From: Ulota crispa
Lineage: Eukaryota > Streptophyta > Bryopsida > Orthotrichales > Orthotrichaceae
Assembly: GCA_963920765.1 (NCBI GenBank)
Contig: OY987242.1
Coordinates: 64,501 to 128,500 of the forward strand
Direction: 5' to 3'
DNA length: 64,000 bases
Positions 60,988 to 64,000 of this stretch are shown here, piece after piece (position 1 is the stretch's first letter; each line of letters opens with the position of its first letter). The notes beneath the pieces were generated by a model. That model saw nothing but the letters and a program-made list of their open reading frames with translations, was not told the DNA's origin and searched no databases. Position numbers and translations under genes: made by a program.

Positions 60988-62211
60988 GGGGTGGTGTTGT
61001 TTTCTTCGTCGAGTCTTAGCCAGGGGTAACAAATTTGATTTTCTGAATTAGCTCCAAGACCACTCTAATTTAGTACTGTGGCCGTCACAGTATTTGCAGC
61101 TTTGTAAGTTTCTATTGTAGAAGTTTCGATGAATTAAGCTTAGCTACATTTGGCGAGAAGGGTCTCAGCACATATGGAACCTCAATTGCACCATTTTCTA
61201 CATACTATAGCACTTTGTGGATGCACAGGCACGTCATGGGGTCAAATCCAGGAGTCTTCAATGAGCCCCAGCAGTTCTGTGACATCATCTCATATTTAAT
61301 TTAGTAAGCTTATAACTGACTGCAGGGAGTGCTGAATTTGAATAAGATCTGGGGAAGATAAGTTAGCAGTGTTGGATCCAGGGCCTAAGCGGGGGCACTC
61401 ACCAGGCAGATGGTTATCATAACATAGTAGAAAATGAGTGAGTTTTGGCATGACTCATGGCTAAGTTACTGCTGTTGGAGAGAGAAGACAGCTGGATCCA
61501 GTGTCCTTCAGCACCATCGTGTGCGATGGGAGCCATAGACATGCCACACACGTGGTCATTAAGTGATGAAGAGACTAGGGTACTAGACCACTGCCCATCA
61601 GAATAGGAAGTGTGGTCTTTGGATGCCTGCCCCTTTACCATACCATACTGCTGGTTTCATGGTCATGGCCTGCTCTTGGAAGGTACCCCATGTCAAGTGG
61701 GCCTTTTGGTATGTATGAGAAATCATGAACCCACACCTATATGGACTAATGTTTGCAGATGCTGCTCGTTACACCAAATGTTACCAATATTATATACTAC
61801 TACAAAGAATTGTGAACTCAGTAGTGTTAAATTGAATTTTAGCACATGTAGCAGTCCTTTTAAGTCGATCAATCTCCATACATGAATCACATTTAAGATC
61901 ATTGATGTGGATTCCTTGTTTGCACTGGCCCTTTCAAGAGCAAGTATATGACCCTCCTATACATGAATGTGAACAATTGGGGATTTTGAATCGTCACAAT
62001 AGTAGGCATCAAGATAGGATGATAAAGCACAATTTCGAAAATTTGATTTTGAAAAAAAATTCTATCATTTTCAAAAAGAACGAATCCATAAGCTAAATAT
62101 TAATTTTTGCATCAACCAAGAGGTAATGTTTTGAGCATTTATTTTTGGTTTTGGCATTTTCTTTTTTGAAAACCTCTCTCATTTACCCCTCCTTTTCTTT
62201 TTCTTGTTCCT
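60988..62211. other. Unassigned unique stretch, slightly higher GC
   Basis: The composition is closer to genic DNA between about 61000 and 61900, and several short frames exist (for example 61610-61885, plus). I recognise no domain, splice pattern or repeat ends. It could be a decayed gene or an unannotated transcript. Confidence 0.3.
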
Positions 62212-62430
62212 TTAACCTTAAAGCCCTAAACATCATTTTTTGACAACATAGCAATTTTGGGTAGGTTAACACTTGTAAAATAATAGATAAAATTTCACAA
62301 AGTTTTTAGAGGATAAGTGTCTAAGGAGTAGCCTTTTGATGCTCTCTAATGCAATATTTTTCAAGTCATTTCAATTTGTAAAAAAAAAGGAATGATGGAA
62401 TATATAATTTTGCTTGCTCAAGGGGTAGCA

Positions 62431-62566
62431 ACAACTACAAGGAAATCATGGCCAAATTTACAAATAGTTGACAAAGATTGTGACCTAATTTGCAGTATAC
62501 TATAAATTAGATCATAATTTTTGTCAACTTTTTGTAGATTTGACCATGGTTTCCTTGTAGTGGCGG
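62431..62566. repeat. Hairpin (foldback) of about 136 bp
   Basis: ACTACAAGGAAATCATGG at the left pairs with CCATGGTTTCCTTGTAGT at the right. The arms continue inward through AATTTACAAATAGTTGACAA and its inverse, around a short loop near 62500. Confidence 0.75.
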
Positions 62567-63078
62567 CCATAACTTTTTACACATCAATTGAAATTTTGGG
62601 TTCTTGCCCTTGCCCAAAGGATGAAGGGCAATGATATCTCATTGTCAAATTTTACCCAACCTTGCTCCATGAAGGCAATAGTTTTTGCTTACTACCCTTT
62701 ACTTCACCTTTGTTAAAAGTGGCCATATGTTGATCAAGCTAGTCAATACTACAAATTTTGGCCAATTTCATTTTTTTTCTTCTTCTTAAATTAGCTAAAA
62801 TCTAAACTTCCACTAATCCCATTTTAAAAAACTATTGTATGTGGGAGTTAAGAATTGTTGAAAAACTGGCTTTGTAGAAAAAATCTTGAAGCTAGTTTTG
62901 TACTCTATTTTTTAGTAAGTGTTTCCAATTCAAAATGTTATGAAATTTTTTAGGCATATGACCAGCTCTATTATGAGAATTAATCTTAAATGTTACAATA
63001 AAAACATTCAACTCTAATGGTGCAAAAGCCTCCCCAAATCAAAGCTGCCCAATAATTGAATGCCCCTAAAAAAAACTA

Positions 63079-63656
63079 CTCCCTCTATTTTTGAAAGAAA
63101 CCCGTATTTGAGAATTTTTGAGGAATTAAGGAATATTAACAACAAAATATAATTGGAGGTTATTGGATATTAGACTTAAACCATTCAAAACCCAATTTTA
63201 ATTTTTTCTAAAATTAAGGTTTTTAAAAAAGAAGAGAAAACCAGTATCAAAGTTTTGAAATTTCAAGTGTTTTGTTATTGTCACAAATGGTTAGAAAAAT
63301 GATAGATATGAAGTGTGTCAAGGCAATTGTAAGTAAAGAACAAGTTAGCCTAGTTGCCCAAGTAGTCCCATCTATAAAAAAACCAAATCTTTTTGTTAAT
63401 ATTATTAATGATTCTAGCTTAATGATAGGCAAAATTTGCAAACAAAAATCACTAAATCAAGTTTGTAATGCTAACATTAGCAATCAATGAGCATAAAAAG
63501 CCCAAAAAATATCACCAAACATACTAAGTAGTTAATTTCATTTTAGAGATAAGAGTAGGATTTATAAAAAAAATCAACTCAAAAGACAAGCACGGGTTTA
63601 TTTCTGAAACAAAAAATATATATGAATCCGGGGGTTTTTTTTTGAAACAAAAGGAG
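63079..63656. mobile_element. Stowaway-like MITE, diverged (about 578 bp)
   Basis: The left end CTCCCTCTATTTTTGAAAGA resembles Stowaway termini, and the inverse of the right end reads CTCCTTTTGTTTCAAAAAAA. TA precedes the left end, and the right flank is CA where TA is expected. No coding frame was recognised. Confidence 0.5.
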
Positions 63657-64000
63657 CATTTCTTAGCTCAAACCTTATAATCTCACAATTTGTGTAGTAA
63701 ATATTTTTCATCTTTTTACTATTGCATAATAAAGTATTCTACCACTAGGTCCTATAAAAAATTGCACTAGGATTTCATTTTCAATTTTTTTTGGTTTTGC
63801 TATCAAAACAACCCATTTTGAGTGTTTTTTAGTGAAACATAGTCATAGTACTTTAGGGGTTAATAATTAAGTTTTGTAGGACATCAAGGCTCTAGCTTTG
63901 TTTCTTCACTCTAAACCATTACAAATCTAAAGCAAAATTTGAAAATCAAACCAAATTTTAGTCTTGAAAACAAGGTGTGTTCACATACAAGTAAACAAGT

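Larger units (their letters stand above)
62216..63859 (+). mobile_element. TTAA-family DNA element with nested insertions (1644 bp)
   Basis: The left tip CCTTAAAGCCCTAAAC and right tip ACTTTAGGGG are decayed inverted ends. TTAA flanks both sides (62212-62215 and 63860-63863). A hairpin of about 136 bp and a Stowaway-like MITE lie inside. The pairing of these two ends is less sure than for other copies. Confidence 0.55.

Noticed and set aside
1-64000. LTR retrotransposon or other reverse-transcriptase coding sequence
   Set aside because: No reverse transcriptase, integrase or gag-like frame, no tRNA primer site and no convincing LTR pair was seen anywhere in the window.

Overview
This window looks like nuclear DNA of a land plant. 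It holds two complete, intron-rich plant genes with plant-type telo-box motifs near their starts. The rest is AT-rich intergenic DNA full of non-autonomous DNA transposons. Nothing fixes the species. The missing LTR-retroelement coding sequence and the modest introns would fit a seed-free plant such as a bryophyte or lycophyte, but that is a weak inference.

Layout: (1) 288-9343, minus strand: a complete SEC16 (MAIGO5-type) gene of 13 coding exons, 1452 aa after splicing, with its leader and GC-rich promoter to about 10459. (2) 10460-34528: gene-free. It contains a CACTA-like element abutting the SEC16 promoter, TTAA-flanked elements, AGGTA-ended MITEs, three long foldbacks (one broken by a 200-N gap), a hAT element, a Stowaway MITE and a Helitron. 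(3) 34529-38601, minus strand: a complete FAM114/DUF719-like gene of 9 coding exons, 513 aa. (4) 38602-64000: gene-free again, with more TTAA and AGGTA elements (one nested in the other), a small Mutator-like MITE, a Tourist-like MITE and a 5.3-kb Mutator-like element carrying a head-to-head tandem array.

Gene roles: Sec16 organises COPII exit sites at the ER, and animal FAM114 proteins act with Rab2 at the Golgi. Both genes therefore probably act in early secretory traffic, although they lie 25 kb apart and show no sign of joint control. Both exon models were spliced by eye and stay in frame to the stop. Each needs one GC-AG intron.

The main unusual signal is a family of at least ten elements with TTAA (or ATAA) at both sides and CCCCTAAAGG...CCTTTAGGGG ends. 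This is the terminal layout of piggyBac transposons, a group not usually expected in land plants. All copies here lack a recognisable transposase. No tRNA, rRNA, CRISPR array or transposase/reverse-transcriptase gene was recognised.
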